A DNA stretch of 64,000 bases from Vallitalea okinawensis (GTDB lineage: Bacteria > Bacillota > Clostridia > Lachnospirales > PQDH01): contig NZ_PQDH01000003.1 of the NCBI RefSeq assembly GCF_002964605.1, positions 248,001 to 312,000 on the forward strand, written 5' to 3'. The notes under the pieces were generated by a model, which saw only the letters and a list, made by a program, of their open reading frames with translations, was not told the DNA's origin and did not search any database. Made by a program: the position numbers and the translations under genes. Within the stretch, counting starts at the first letter, position 1; each line of letters starts with the position of its first letter. This document shows positions 1-9,465 of the stretch, one piece after another.

Positions 1-710
1 TCATTTGTTTGAAAAGCTATAGCACCTTCTTTTATTTGAAAAAAATCTTTGATACACTTTTTTGCTTGTTTTAGTTTAACAACGATTAGGTCTGAATCAG
101 GAGCTGCACCTTGGAAATTCTCCCTTGGTTTTGGTCTTCCAGCTGCTACCCCCGCCAAAAAAGTTCCATGACCTATTTCATCTACTGTAGGAACAATTGA
201 TAAAGGATCATCAGAACTAATTGCTTCATTTATTTGCTGATTAGTAAATTCAGTGCCATATAGGAACCCTTCTGGCGGCGTTCCCTCTTGAGTTTGGTCC
301 CATATACTTAATATTTTACTTGTATTATCTTCATATCTAAATGCTTCATGAAGGTAATCTATTCCCGTATCAATTATAGCTATTATGACGCCATTACCTG
401 AGACATCAAGGCTAGTACTTTTTAGGACACTTCCTATACCAGCTGCTTCAATACTACTCATACTTGTTAATCCATATAAGTTTGGCAATAATCGGTACTC
501 ACTATCGAGATAGAATTCTTCGCATTGATCGGGGTCAACTTTTATATGAAACATTCCCCAGTCTTCAAATATCCTTTGTACACATTCTGCACCAGCTTCT
601 TTTGCCGCTTCTTCAATATTACCTCTTAATTGATGATACAAATCCACATAATCTTCTGAGGTTATAATTTCATGACAATTCAATTCTTCATTATTATTTT
701 CTTGTCTCAA
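1..710 (-). CDS. S8 family (subtilisin-like, Csp-type) serine peptidase, C-terminus cut off by the window edge
   Basis: The first 236 residues of a subtilisin-family protease run off the left edge. The catalytic Asp sits in IAIIDTGID-like sequence (IIAIIDTGID, about residue 97) and the catalytic His in DEIGHGTFLAG (about residue 178); the Ser block lies outside the window. The sequence between them (SIWDQTQEG, and the short insert before the His) resembles the clostridial Csp proteases, some of which process spore germination proteins; that role is inference. I chose a TTG start at 710 because AAAGGAGGG stands seven to eight bases upstream and no ATG gives a better site. No signal peptide is visible, as in cytosolic or spore-located Csp proteins. 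Confidence 0.85.
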   Translation of the reverse strand, partial: MRQENNNEELNCHEIITSEDYVDLYHQLRGNIEEAAKEAGAECVQRIFEDWGMFHIKVDPDQCEEFYLDSEYRLLPNLYGLTSMSSIEAAGIGSVLKSTSLDVSGNGVIIAIIDTGIDYLHEAFRYEDNTSKILSIWDQTQEGTPPEGFLYGTEFTNQQINEAISSDDPLSIVPTVDEIGHGTFLAGVAAGRPKPRENFQGAAPDSDLIVVKLKQAKKCIKDFFQIKEGAIAFQTN

Positions 711-810
711 TTTATCCCTCCTTTTATAAGAGGTGTTTTCCATTCATTAGCTTAAGCTCTCTACATAAAATCTATGATAGATCATACCTAATGTATTACA
801 ATTAACAGTA

Positions 811-847
811 AAAACCTCATGAAGTTAAAATAACTTCATGAAGTTTT
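811..847. terminator. Bidirectional hairpin terminator
   Basis: Arms of about 14 bp (core TCATGAAGTTA against TAACTTCATGA) with an A-run on one side and a T-run on the other. It sits between the end of the VOC gene and the start of the S8 protease gene, both on the minus strand, so it most likely ends the VOC transcript. Confidence 0.75.
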
Positions 848-849
848 TA

Positions 850-1224
850 TTATTTCTTATGTTCATAATTCAATTGCCAAACCACGTTGTACTTGTCTTT
901 TAATAAAGCAAACGTAGCACCCCAGAATGTCTCTTGAAGTTCCATTCTGATTTCACTATCCTTCTCAAGTTTTTTATAAGCTTCTTTGATGTCTTCTTCT
1001 CTATCAAACTCAAAAGAAATAGTACAGTTATCTCCAAAGTCCACTTTTTGCATAATATCTGAAAAATAAAGAGAGTAGTTCTCATTAAAATCAATTCTTG
1101 CATGTAACAATTTATCCGAGTCATCTGCTTTTTGCTTGAATGTAACTTTTCCTCCAAAGATATTCATGTAATAATCTAGTGCTTCAGCACAACCTTCAAC
1201 AAATACATAGGGTGTTATTTTCAT
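850..1224 (-). CDS. VOC superfamily protein (PhnB/YjdN-like)
   Basis: A 124-residue protein of the vicinal-oxygen-chelate fold. The start, ITPYVFVEGCAEALDYYMNIFGG, is the typical beta-alpha unit of the PhnB/YjdN group, and the C-terminal WGATFALLKDKYNVVWQLN matches the closing strand of that group. Members are usually single-domain proteins of 120-150 residues whose substrates are unknown; some relatives are glyoxalases or antibiotic-binding proteins. It has its own terminator and stands downstream of the APH-like kinase gene, 87 bases away. The fold is clear; the substrate cannot be read from the sequence. Confidence 0.8.
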   Translation of the reverse strand: MKITPYVFVEGCAEALDYYMNIFGGKVTFKQKADDSDKLLHARIDFNENYSLYFSDIMQKVDFGDNCTISFEFDREEDIKEAYKKLEKDSEIRMELQETFWGATFALLKDKYNVVWQLNYEHKK

Positions 1225-1311
1225 CTTATTACTCCTTTCTATTTATCCAAAGTATATCCAATAATACGAACTCTTTTGCAATGCATCTCTAAGACTGAAT
1301 AATCATTTTCT

Positions 1312-2259
1312 TCAAAGTATTAAGTCATCTATAATGAATTTCAATCCCCTTTCCATCTCAGAATAATGATCAGCAACCCACCTAAAAGCTTGTAAATTAA
1401 TCATAACATCTTCACGATTCCCATCTTCAATATGATGAGCTAAAAGTATCAGTTGTATTAAACTAATTAAATAGGGTATAGCTTTCAGTTCGAAGGCTGT
1501 CAAGAAGATTGATTTATTATATGCTTTAAAAAGTTGAATAAGCATGTTTAACCATTCTTGTCTATAAATCGAATAAAAACTATCATTCAAAAAACCTATA
1601 CAGCAATAGCATGGATCATATATTCTGGGACCAATGGCCATTAAATCATAATCAATTATGCCAGTTAATTGACCTTCCTCAAATAATAAATTACCCAGAT
1701 GTAAATCTCTATGAATAATTTGTTGAGGGAGATTTAATAGATCATTTTCTAAATCCTTAAACCAAGACCTCTTCAGTTGCTTAAAACTCTCGAGATCAAC
1801 TAAGTGACATTCTTCTATTATCGGCATAGCCCAAATTAATAGTTTATCCAAGATGTTAATCTTTTCATATTCACCTTCATAAGGATAGCTGGCTAATACA
1901 TTATGGTATTCTGCAATAGCTTTACCAATAATCGACGAATAGTCAAAATTCTCTCTTGAATAAAAATCTTCAGGTTCATCTCCCTGAATCTTTGGATAGA
2001 TACAATAGGTTTTATTGTTCCAGGTTATGTAACATTCTCCTCTACTCCCCTTTACAGGTACAGCTACAGGGATATGATTTTTTTGAAGAAAATATAATAG
2101 TTTTGTTTCTCTTAACATATTCTCATATGATTTTTTTTCTTTGATGAAATAAACTTTGTTTGTTGCTGTAACGATTTTTTTAACTTTACCTGTATATGAA
2201 TCAACAGTTGTCATTTCAATTTCGTTTTCTTTGAGAAATTCATTGATAACCTTCTCCAT
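1312..2259 (-). CDS. Aminoglycoside phosphotransferase (APH) family kinase
   Basis: A 315-residue protein of the APH/choline kinase fold. The catalytic loop is IIHRDLHLGNLL (about residues 184-195, catalytic Asp in HRD) and the metal-binding Asp is in GIIDYDLMAIGPRIYDP (about 206-222), both intact. The family phosphorylates small molecules such as aminoglycosides, homoserine, choline or fructosamine, and the substrate here is unknown. The start is supported by GAGGCGAG upstream. The similarity in layout to CotS-type spore-coat kinases and to homoserine kinase-like APH proteins means resistance should not be assumed. Confidence 0.8.
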   Translation of the reverse strand: MEKVINEFLKENEIEMTTVDSYTGKVKKIVTATNKVYFIKEKKSYENMLRETKLLYFLQKNHIPVAVPVKGSRGECYITWNNKTYCIYPKIQGDEPEDFYSRENFDYSSIIGKAIAEYHNVLASYPYEGEYEKINILDKLLIWAMPIIEECHLVDLESFKQLKRSWFKDLENDLLNLPQQIIHRDLHLGNLLFEEGQLTGIIDYDLMAIGPRIYDPCYCCIGFLNDSFYSIYRQEWLNMLIQLFKAYNKSIFLTAFELKAIPYLISLIQLILLAHHIEDGNREDVMINLQAFRWVADHYSEMERGLKFIIDDLIL

Positions 2260-2453
2260 ATGCTCGCCTCTTTCATCTCATTCATATCCTGTACGAAGAT
2301 TAGAATGTAATCATATGTGTCACTAATTCTATTGTACTAACGTATAATATGTGATAACATGATTATATCTTAATTTTCCTATACTATCAATTTATAGGTA
2401 AAAAACATTTATTTTTTCATTTTAAGATGGATTTTATGTGAGGTGAAAGAAAA

Positions 2454-2969
2454 ATGTACACATTATCACTTCCTTTAATAGGTTGGGTCGTGAGCATTTT
2501 TATTGTGTTATTATGTTTTATCGTAGCCACTCTTACCTTTAACACTTATCGTTCAGTACGTATTGCTACTAGCTTATTATTCTTTTTTATGCTTGCCACG
2601 TTAATCATATCACCACTTATGACCGGTATTAAGTTGGATAATAAAAGCATTAATATTTATGGTCACAATGGTTTTTTATATGATTACATTGAATATGCCG
2701 ATATTGTTACTTGCGAGACTATTTCCTTAGAAGATAAAAAAATTTTTAAATCTTTTCGGAAAATTATTGGTAAAAATATTAACGAGTATAGAGTAGGTTA
2801 TTTTGAATTGAAAAATGGACTTATGGTCAAAGTTATGATCAATTCAGACGATGCATTATTGCTAACAACCTCTGACGGTGAATACTATTTACTAGGACCA
2901 GATGAGTTTAATACTTTTGTTTCTGAAGTTAAATCAGGAATAATAAGAGTTAATGAATACGCTCATTGA
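2454..2969 (+). CDS. Membrane protein with two N-terminal helices and a PH-like C-terminal domain, function unknown
   Basis: 171 residues. Two hydrophobic helices are visible (about 7-28 and 37-58), then a soluble region of alternating strands (GIKLDNKSINIYG, VGYFELKNGLMVKVMI, LLTTSDGEYYLLGPDEFNTFV) that reads like a small bacterial PH-type domain, where an Asn/Asp-rich loop and a C-terminal helix close the barrel. GAGGTGAAAG stands before the ATG. It is divergent from the APH gene and is followed at once by a strong terminator, so it is monocistronic. No specific function is recognised. Confidence 0.6.
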   Translation: MYTLSLPLIGWVVSIFIVLLCFIVATLTFNTYRSVRIATSLLFFFMLATLIISPLMTGIKLDNKSINIYGHNGFLYDYIEYADIVTCETISLEDKKIFKSFRKIIGKNINEYRVGYFELKNGLMVKVMINSDDALLLTTSDGEYYLLGPDEFNTFVSEVKSGIIRVNEYAH

Positions 2970-3007
2970 AAAAACCCTTAAATGTTTTCACACTTAAGGG
3001 TTTTTTG
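2969..3007. terminator. Bidirectional terminator, stem AAAAACCCTTAA
   Basis: Perfect arms AAAACCCTTAA and TTAAGGGTTTT with a 12-base loop and T-run; it ends the 2454-2969 gene and can end the ABC exporter operon on the other strand. Almost the same hairpin occurs again at 7534-7560. Confidence 0.85.
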
Positions 3008-3022
3008 CTTATCACAGCACTC

Positions 3023-4141
3023 TTACTTTTCGATTTCTATATTGACATTATAGTTGGGTTTTAAATTCTCATCTATGTTATGAAGTTGTATATCGATGAT
3101 GACTATTATTTCATTGTTTTTATTTGTAGCTACTTGGGATATTTGGGTGACTACTCCTTCATAACTCTTAGTTTTATCGTAAACTGGAATAACATTCACC
3201 GTTGCACCTTCTTCAACTAAACCCACAAACTCCTCGGGTACTTCTCCTTTAACATAAATACTACTTTTATCTATTAATGATACAATAGGGCTTCCTTGAT
3301 TAACAACTTGACCTTCTTCACAGTATACTTTTTCTATTAAGCCTTCATTAAAACTATTGATGATAAATGTATCCTTTAAATCACTGTTATTCTTCAACTG
3401 ATTTGTAATTTTTTCCATTTTAAGTTTTGATTCTGTCAGTTGAACTTCCTCAAGATCAGATAAGATCTTTTCATTCTCAATTAATTTAGTCTTTAGTTCC
3501 GCTATTTGACTGTTAACAGTTGCAATGCACAGATCTAAGTTAGATTTCTCCATCAAGATCTGTTTCTCTAAGTTATACAAATTCTGCTTTTCATTATCGT
3601 AATCATCTTGGGATATAAATCCTTCTTGATATAATTTATCTGATTCTTCTAAATCACTCTTGGCTTCTTCATAATTACTATTAGCTATATCATAACTTAT
3701 TTGCTTTGCTTCAATTTCTGGTAATGAACGATTATATAATCCATTTTCTTTCTTCTGCAACTGACTTGATAAATTATCATTGATAATTTTTTGATTGACT
3801 ATTTGATCTTCTATAACCTTAATGTTGTTTTCCAAGCTCTTATAATCATCCAGTTGCCCTAACAGGTCTAACTCCATTATTTTTTCTTCTGCTCCTACCT
3901 GTTGCCCTTCGTCTATGATCAGGTCATTTATTCGAACAGGGAATTGTAATGTTATTAATTTCTTTTCAGCCGCTTCTACAGTACCAAAAATTTCAATTGT
4001 ATCACGTTCATCAACTTCTTCTACTTGATTCGATTTTTCACCATTACTTTGATCATCACTTGCACCTTCTACTTTTTCGGAGCAACCTGTGCCACTTACT
4101 ACTAACCCAACTATTAATAATAAACTAATTAACTTTTTCAT
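3023..4141 (-). CDS. Efflux adaptor lipoprotein (HlyD/MacA-type membrane fusion protein)
   Basis: 372 residues. The N-terminal signal peptide ends in a lipobox (VVSGTGC, Cys about residue 20), so it should be lipid-anchored outside the membrane. An acidic linker follows, then a beta strand half-barrel (VEAAEKKLITLQFPVRINDLII), a long coiled coil (about 90-240), and the returning lipoyl/beta-barrel strands (EGQVVNQGSPIVSLID). This is the usual build of MacA/HlyD adaptors, which link an ABC permease to the exterior. It is last in the operon and its start overlaps the end of the ATPase gene by 17 bases, so the three genes act together. Confidence 0.88.
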   Translation of the reverse strand: MKKLISLLLIVGLVVSGTGCSEKVEGASDDQSNGEKSNQVEEVDERDTIEIFGTVEAAEKKLITLQFPVRINDLIIDEGQQVGAEEKIMELDLLGQLDDYKSLENNIKVIEDQIVNQKIINDNLSSQLQKKENGLYNRSLPEIEAKQISYDIANSNYEEAKSDLEESDKLYQEGFISQDDYDNEKQNLYNLEKQILMEKSNLDLCIATVNSQIAELKTKLIENEKILSDLEEVQLTESKLKMEKITNQLKNNSDLKDTFIINSFNEGLIEKVYCEEGQVVNQGSPIVSLIDKSSIYVKGEVPEEFVGLVEEGATVNVIPVYDKTKSYEGVVTQISQVATNKNNEIIVIIDIQLHNIDENLKPNYNVNIEIEK

Positions 4142-4814
4142 CTTTAAAGATCACTCCATCCTTGATATTAATAATTCTACTTCCATATAACGCTGCTCTA
4201 TGAGAATGCGTCACTTGAACAATTGTTTTATTATGCTCTTTATTTATTTTTTGAAATAGCTCCATAATATTAGTACCAGAGTGACTATCTAAATTACCAA
4301 TGGGTTCATCTGCTAGTATAATATCTGGATCATTCATTAACGCCCTGGCAATGGCAACTCTTTGTTGCTGACCACCAGATAATTCTCTAGGGGTATGTTT
4401 TTTTCTATCGCCTAGTTCAACTATTCCAAGAACCTCTTCAAGTTTATCTTTATAGTTTTTCTTCTTCCCTCCGTCAAGAAGAACAGGAAGCATAACATTC
4501 TCCTCCACATTGAAGTTCGGTACTAGGTTATAAAACTGAAAAACAAAGCCGATATCTCTTCTTCTCATCTCGCTTTCTTGCTTATCACTTAACTGATGTA
4601 TATCTTGCTCTTTAATAAAAACATTTCCTTCTGTAGGTTGATCTAATCCACCAATCAAATATAATAATGTACTTTTACCAGATCCACTTGGACCCATAAT
4701 AGATATAAACTCTCCTTTTTTGATCTTCATATCAATACCCTTTAGAACTTCTACTTTAACATCCCCGATGCCAAAATGTTTATGTACATCCTTTACTACA
4801 ATATCTATATTCAT
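4125..4814 (-). CDS. ABC transporter ATP-binding protein, MacB/LolD family
   Basis: 229 residues, the normal length for the family. Walker A GPSGSGKST (41-49), Q-loop FVFQFYNLVPNFNVEENV, signature LSGGQQQR, Walker B IILADEPIGNLD and the H-loop VTHSHR are all intact. This ATPase group powers FtsX-like permeases that expel peptides, macrolides or lipoproteins, or that sense bacteriocins. It lies between its permease (upstream) and adaptor (overlapping downstream). No two-component system is next to it, unlike BceAB-type modules, so a simple MacAB-like exporter is more likely. Confidence 0.93.
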   Translation of the reverse strand: MNIDIVVKDVHKHFGIGDVKVEVLKGIDMKIKKGEFISIMGPSGSGKSTLLYLIGGLDQPTEGNVFIKEQDIHQLSDKQESEMRRRDIGFVFQFYNLVPNFNVEENVMLPVLLDGGKKKNYKDKLEEVLGIVELGDRKKHTPRELSGGQQQRVAIARALMNDPDIILADEPIGNLDSHSGTNIMELFQKINKEHNKTIVQVTHSHRAALYGSRIINIKDGVIFKDEKVN

Positions 4815-4844
4815 AACAACCTCTCTTTCTCTGAATAAGAAGAT

Positions 4845-7340
4845 TTATTCATACTTAATAGCTTCAACAATATTGATCCTAGTAGACTTTCTTAGAGGAA
4901 TCAATGATCCAAGAATGGATACAATAATTGCTCCAATGAACAATTGCATAAACATGTTGGGATCATAGTACATCTCCATAAATCCCATAATAACTCGAAG
5001 TAAAATTACTGAGATTTGTAGCGCTACGACAGAACCAATAAGTCCAACTAATGCTCCGATTACCCCTACAGAAATAGCTTCTAATAGGACTAGCTGTTTT
5101 GTCTGCTTCTTACTCAAACCTACTGAATTCATAACTGCAAATATCCTTTGCCTTGAAATCAAATTTAGCATGAAGTTATTGAACATACCAACTATTCCTA
5201 TTAGACAAGCAACAATACTAAATACTTTAAACATCATAAACATATTATCATTGCTTTGTCTGTTCATTTCCCCTAGTTCTTTAACTGTATTGGTATCGAT
5301 ATATCTATTTCTAAACTTTACTTTTAGTTGGTCATTCACATCTACAGGCTCATAGCCAGGATCAGTTCTTACAAAATAAGATACCATATTATTGAGATAG
5401 TAATCTCTTTTTATAAAGTGCAACGATGGATATATTGTCGTACCATTATTCATCATAGCATTAGTAAAGGCAACAATCTCATACATTTTATCACCACTGT
5501 CCGTCTCAAAAGTTATGTAATCACCCTTTTCTAGTTTATATCTATCTTTTAAAACCTCTGTTACTATGACACACCTTTTTTCTTTGAACAATTGAGTTAC
5601 TTCATCGATATCCTCATCTATCTCATTATAAACAAAGTCAAAATACTCATCTGGTTCTATACCGAATAGGGAGATATTGCCTACTTCTTCTGTATTAACA
5701 CTATATACTGTTTTCACGGTACATGTATCACTTACTCCTTTCACAGAACGAACAAGCTGCTCCGTATTACGATTATCTCCTGATACACGCATCCACACTT
5801 CAAAATCCATTTTTGCATAAAAATTGGACACTAATTCGGCTACACTAAATGATAACCCATTAATTAAAATCAATGACATGATCCCTATAGTCAATAAGGT
5901 TATATTATTAATTATATTTTTATTCTCTCTTACATTTTTAATAGCTATAAAACCAATATTACCAAATAATCTTTCAAATAGCGGCTCCAATAAAAAGCAA
6001 ATCTTTAGAACCAAATAGGGCATTGCTATGGCAATGAGGAAAAAGATTAACACTAGACTTAATCCAGAAATCATTCGAAAGTCCTTTGGTACAATAAAAG
6101 GAAGCATTGAAAATAAAATAATACATACTAAGGCAATTTTAGATTTTAAGTATTTATTGCGCTTCATTTTCTCTGTTGTTCCAAGTATGATATCCTTAAC
6201 TGGTATCTTAACAACTCTTATAACTGGATTTAAAGAGCCTATTAAAACTAACGTAACCGCGAATCCTATTGTCCATAAGATTTGGATATTATTATAAACT
6301 AAAGTGATTTCAGCCGAGTCTTTTGTCCATGGATTATAGGACATAAAATATGCCATAATATACAGTATGCCTATACCTAGGAAAAAACCAAGTACTCCCC
6401 CTATGACACCATAAATGATACTTTCTAATAACAATATAAATGTTGTTTTTTTCTTAGTGGCTCCAATACTTCTAAAGGTTCCTATGACTTTTAATTTTTC
6501 GTACATAATTACCTTAAAAGATGTATAGATAATGAATACACTAATAATAATAACAATCAATAGTAATAATCCAAACATACCTGTAAACATGGATAAGAAA
6601 CTTTCAATTTCCTGAATGTCAACACTTTTTCTTATGACATAATTTTTATATGTCGCATCAAGTTTCTCTTTGACAATATTACTTTCTACACCATCTTTAT
6701 TGATTAAATAAAGCATATTTGATTTACCATTCATATTATAGATCTGATTTAAATACTCTTTTTGAATGAGTATAGTTGCATTATTAGGATTATTTTTATC
6801 TGGTTTGAATCGGTAGGTTGGCGCTACGATATATCCAATATTAAACTTATATTTACTGCCTCGGATTTCTAAATCAATGCTATCTCCTAGATTCAAATCA
6901 AATTTTTCACTAAACATTGCACTAATCATGATACTTTTTCTTGTTAAATCTTCGTCTTCTAACTGATCAAGTATGGTTAAATCATAAAGTTTCTTATAAT
7001 CCTCAATAGTCATCCCTAAAATGTTCAAATTGACTTGATCATAGGGTGTATATTTATATACACCATTTTTACTAATGATCCCTATACTAGTATCGATTTC
7101 TTCAACATCATAGGCGGCTTTTTCATTCAAGAAGCTTTTTGAATCTTTACTCATGTAAATCAGAAAATCAGACTTGCCTACATTATCCCTATATTGATTT
7201 TCAAATACTTTTCCTAGTGTACCTGAGATACAAGTGGTAGCCAAGAAAAGCGCAGCTGTTAATGTCAGAGACAAAATAATGAGCAAAGTCCGTCCTTTTT
7301 TCTCTTTTATAGATAATAAAGCGAATTTTAGTAGAATCAA
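4845..7340 (-). CDS. FtsX-like ABC transporter permease, two FtsX domains
   Basis: 831 residues. A first helix (about 15-36) is followed by a large extracellular MacB-type domain (about 40-235), then three helices with the FtsX motif (about 255-375), a middle pair of helices, a second helix plus extracellular domain (about 475-700) and a last three-helix FtsX block (about 705-825). The duplicated layout is that of the long (about 800 aa) permeases that work with a single ATPase. It is first in the permease-ATPase-adaptor operon. Substrate unknown; antimicrobial peptides are the commonest guess for this type. Confidence 0.9.
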   Translation of the reverse strand: MILLKFALLSIKEKKGRTLLIILSLTLTAALFLATTCISGTLGKVFENQYRDNVGKSDFLIYMSKDSKSFLNEKAAYDVEEIDTSIGIISKNGVYKYTPYDQVNLNILGMTIEDYKKLYDLTILDQLEDEDLTRKSIMISAMFSEKFDLNLGDSIDLEIRGSKYKFNIGYIVAPTYRFKPDKNNPNNATILIQKEYLNQIYNMNGKSNMLYLINKDGVESNIVKEKLDATYKNYVIRKSVDIQEIESFLSMFTGMFGLLLLIVIIISVFIIYTSFKVIMYEKLKVIGTFRSIGATKKKTTFILLLESIIYGVIGGVLGFFLGIGILYIMAYFMSYNPWTKDSAEITLVYNNIQILWTIGFAVTLVLIGSLNPVIRVVKIPVKDIILGTTEKMKRNKYLKSKIALVCIILFSMLPFIVPKDFRMISGLSLVLIFFLIAIAMPYLVLKICFLLEPLFERLFGNIGFIAIKNVRENKNIINNITLLTIGIMSLILINGLSFSVAELVSNFYAKMDFEVWMRVSGDNRNTEQLVRSVKGVSDTCTVKTVYSVNTEEVGNISLFGIEPDEYFDFVYNEIDEDIDEVTQLFKEKRCVIVTEVLKDRYKLEKGDYITFETDSGDKMYEIVAFTNAMMNNGTTIYPSLHFIKRDYYLNNMVSYFVRTDPGYEPVDVNDQLKVKFRNRYIDTNTVKELGEMNRQSNDNMFMMFKVFSIVACLIGIVGMFNNFMLNLISRQRIFAVMNSVGLSKKQTKQLVLLEAISVGVIGALVGLIGSVVALQISVILLRVIMGFMEMYYDPNMFMQLFIGAIIVSILGSLIPLRKSTRINIVEAIKYE

Positions 7341-7491
7341 TGAAACACCCCTCAGTTTTCCATAATATACATGTTATTTATTAATCATACCAATCATACA
7401 CTATTCTGCATCAGAATACAATATTATTCCTTTTAATTAAGTTATTTTTAATAAAATTGGAAATCTGAATAGAGCACCCTTGCATAGAAAA

Positions 7492-7517
7492 AGGCAGGTC
7501 TATTGAATGACCTGCCT
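7492..7517 (-). terminator. Second terminator downstream of rpsU
   Basis: Arms AGGCAGGTC / GACCTGCCT with an 8-base loop, followed by TTTTT in the minus direction. It backs up the hairpin at 7534-7560. Confidence 0.75.
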
Positions 7518-7533
7518 CATTATAAGCAATTAA

Positions 7534-7560
7534 AAACCCTTAAGTTTACACTTAAGGGTC
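7534..7560 (-). terminator. First terminator downstream of rpsU
   Basis: Arms ACCCTTAAG / CTTAAGGGT with a short loop, then TTTTTA in the minus direction, ten bases after the rpsU stop codon. The stem is nearly identical to that at 2969-3007. Confidence 0.8.
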
Positions 7561-7569
7561 CTAAATACA

Positions 7570-7746
7570 TTATCTGTATTTTCTTTTTCTCGCCGCTTCA
7601 GACTTTTTCTTTCTCTTCACACTAGGCTTCTCATAGTGTTCTCTTTTACGAATTTCTTGTAAAATACCTGCTTTCGCACAATTTTTTTTAAAACGACGAA
7701 GTGCGCTATCTAAAGATTCATTGTCTTTAATTACTACGTTTGACAT
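7570..7746 (-). CDS. rpsU: 30S ribosomal protein S21
   Basis: A 58-residue protein that starts [19 protein letters not shown] and continues with a single Cys in KKNCAKAGI, an [12 protein letters not shown] segment and a Lys/Arg-rich tail; these are the full landmarks of bacterial S21, which binds the small subunit near the anti-Shine-Dalgarno end of 16S rRNA. GGAGGG stands upstream of the ATG. It is monocistronic, with a good promoter about 90 bases upstream and two terminators downstream. The tail [15 protein letters not shown] is the common Firmicutes form. Confidence 0.95.
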   Translation of the reverse strand: MSNVVIKDNESLDSALRRFKKNCAKAGILQEIRKREHYEKPSVKRKKKSEAARKRKYR

Positions 7747-7833
7747 GCCACTCCACCCTCCCCTCTAGCTGAGAATTGTGCTTATAACACTCCCAAACAA
7801 CCGAGGGTAAAATTTTCTTAAGCACTATATACA

Positions 7834-7861
7834 ATTATACCACAATTCATAAATTCGTCAA
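7834..7861 (-). promoter_or_regulatory. Vegetative promoter of rpsU
   Basis: On the minus strand: -35 TTGACG (7861-7856), 16-base spacer, -10 TATAAT (7839-7834). Transcription would start near 7827, about 80 bases before the rpsU ATG. Confidence 0.75.
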
Positions 7862-8014
7862 TATCTTTAAAGCAAAAAATTATTATTAATTTTATCCTTT
7901 TTCTATTCTAAATATTACTATAAAACTTTTCCAACTTATGTGAAAGTTCAATATGTTTTCTTTGTTGCTATAATTGAACCCCTTTTACATTGTATGCATT
8001 TTTCATTAGCATGG

Positions 8015-9391
8015 TTAATCAATCTTGATTACATATTGATTTATATCAATCTCAGGGTCTGCATCCATATTACTGATGAAATGCTCTATCGTCCATTGTT
8101 GGACTTCTATTAGGCGATTATAATCTTTTTGAGTAAGACCATAATCATTATCACCCTTGTCATATGAGTCTAGAGATTTATCAACAGGTATAGTTCGTAT
8201 CATATCGTCAGTCCATTGAACCCAGGTGGGTATAAGACCAACCTTTGTTACAACCGCTTCTTCATCCCCATCTTTTTCGATAGTCATATTAATGATGATT
8301 CCTACATCTTTTGGTACTGGATCTGCAGTTGTATAAATTTGAGAAGATAGGAAATTGCCTAATGAATAAAAAACTAGGCCTTTTTTTGTAGTACCATCCT
8401 CAAGTTCAACTTCTACGTTCTCCATAGGTTGTAGAACATGTGGGTGTGTCCCCACAATAACGTCTGCACCTGCTCTTATTAATTCTTCAACCATATTTTG
8501 CTGAATTGCACCTGGGTAAATATGATATTCATTTCCGAAGTGGATATAAACATAAGTTAAATCAACTTGTTGATTCTCTTGACTGAAAGTTCTGATTTCA
8601 TCATACATCTCTTGTATTTTTATGGGATCATAATTATCAAGAGTGTTGACCATATAAAGATCTTCAACATGGGGATTAATGCCATTAGTAGAGTAAGTGT
8701 AGTTAAAAAAAGCTATTTGAATACCATTAATATCTTTTATCAGTACTCTTGGGTCTTCTGGTGTTGCAAAGGTCCCAATGTGATCCATGCCGGCTTTTTC
8801 AACCTCGCTTATAGTATTTATAACACCACCATTCCAACTATCAAAACAATGATTATTAGCAGTCGTAACCATATCAAAACCAGCATCGGCAATGTTTGTT
8901 GCCAATATTTCAGGCGAATTAAAGGTTGGATAGCCTTGATATCCTTGGTAGTAATTACTATTCTCTAATCGTATCCCCTGATCCTTTCCTGATAGAGTTG
9001 TCTCAAGATTGGCAACTGCATAATCGTAAGACTTAATATATTTCTCTATCATTTCAAATGACTTTGAAAAATCAAAAGATGTTGTCCCTGGTTGATATGC
9101 TTTAACTAATTGGGAACGATGCACCATTACATCCCCAACAGACACAAGATTGATTATAGTCTTTTCTGGGACCTTACCAGTCCTTAATTCCTGATCAATA
9201 TCAAGCTCCACTTCAGGCTCCACTTCAAGCTGATACTCTGACTCTTCCATTTCATTACCATCTTCAGCCACCAACTCTTTATCATCTTGCCTTAATATCT
9301 TTTCTTCATCTACATCATAATTGTCACTTGAAGTACAACCTACAAAAAATGTGCACAGACAAATTAAACCTATAAGAATTACTTTCTTCAT
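8015..9391 (-). CDS. CapA-family lipoprotein (poly-gamma-glutamate-type metallophosphoesterase fold)
   Basis: 458 residues from the ATG at 9391, which has GAGGGG nine bases upstream; an in-frame ATG eight codons earlier has no ribosome site. The signal peptide MKKVILIGLICLCTFFVGC gives a lipobox Cys, followed by an acidic linker. The CapA metallophosphoesterase motifs are present in order: VSVGDVMVHR, NLETTLSG, TANNHCFD, YIHFGNEY and GTHPHVLQP. CapA proteins take part in poly-gamma-glutamate synthesis or anchoring, but no capB/capC lie nearby, so here it is better called a CapA-fold surface phosphatase-like protein of unknown substrate. Confidence 0.88.
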   Translation of the reverse strand: MKKVILIGLICLCTFFVGCTSSDNYDVDEEKILRQDDKELVAEDGNEMEESEYQLEVEPEVELDIDQELRTGKVPEKTIINLVSVGDVMVHRSQLVKAYQPGTTSFDFSKSFEMIEKYIKSYDYAVANLETTLSGKDQGIRLENSNYYQGYQGYPTFNSPEILATNIADAGFDMVTTANNHCFDSWNGGVINTISEVEKAGMDHIGTFATPEDPRVLIKDINGIQIAFFNYTYSTNGINPHVEDLYMVNTLDNYDPIKIQEMYDEIRTFSQENQQVDLTYVYIHFGNEYHIYPGAIQQNMVEELIRAGADVIVGTHPHVLQPMENVEVELEDGTTKKGLVFYSLGNFLSSQIYTTADPVPKDVGIIINMTIEKDGDEEAVVTKVGLIPTWVQWTDDMIRTIPVDKSLDSYDKGDNDYGLTQKDYNRLIEVQQWTIEHFISNMDADPEIDINQYVIKID

Positions 9392-9429
9392 GAAAATCCC
9401 CTCAATTATATACAACGAATTATAAGAAG

Positions 9430-9451
9430 AAAAGTGACTTTCGTCACTTTT
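9430..9451 (-). terminator. Terminator of the rimP-alaS operon
   Basis: AAAAGTGAC / GTCACTTTT with a GAAA tetraloop on the minus strand, 15 bases after the alaS stop, followed by a pyrimidine-rich run. Confidence 0.8.
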
Positions 9452-9465
9452 CCTATACCTAGTTT

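Noticed and set aside
8567-8968. 133-codon plus-strand ORF opposite capA
   Set aside because: It is a shadow of the well-supported CapA coding frame, without a ribosome site or recognisable domain.
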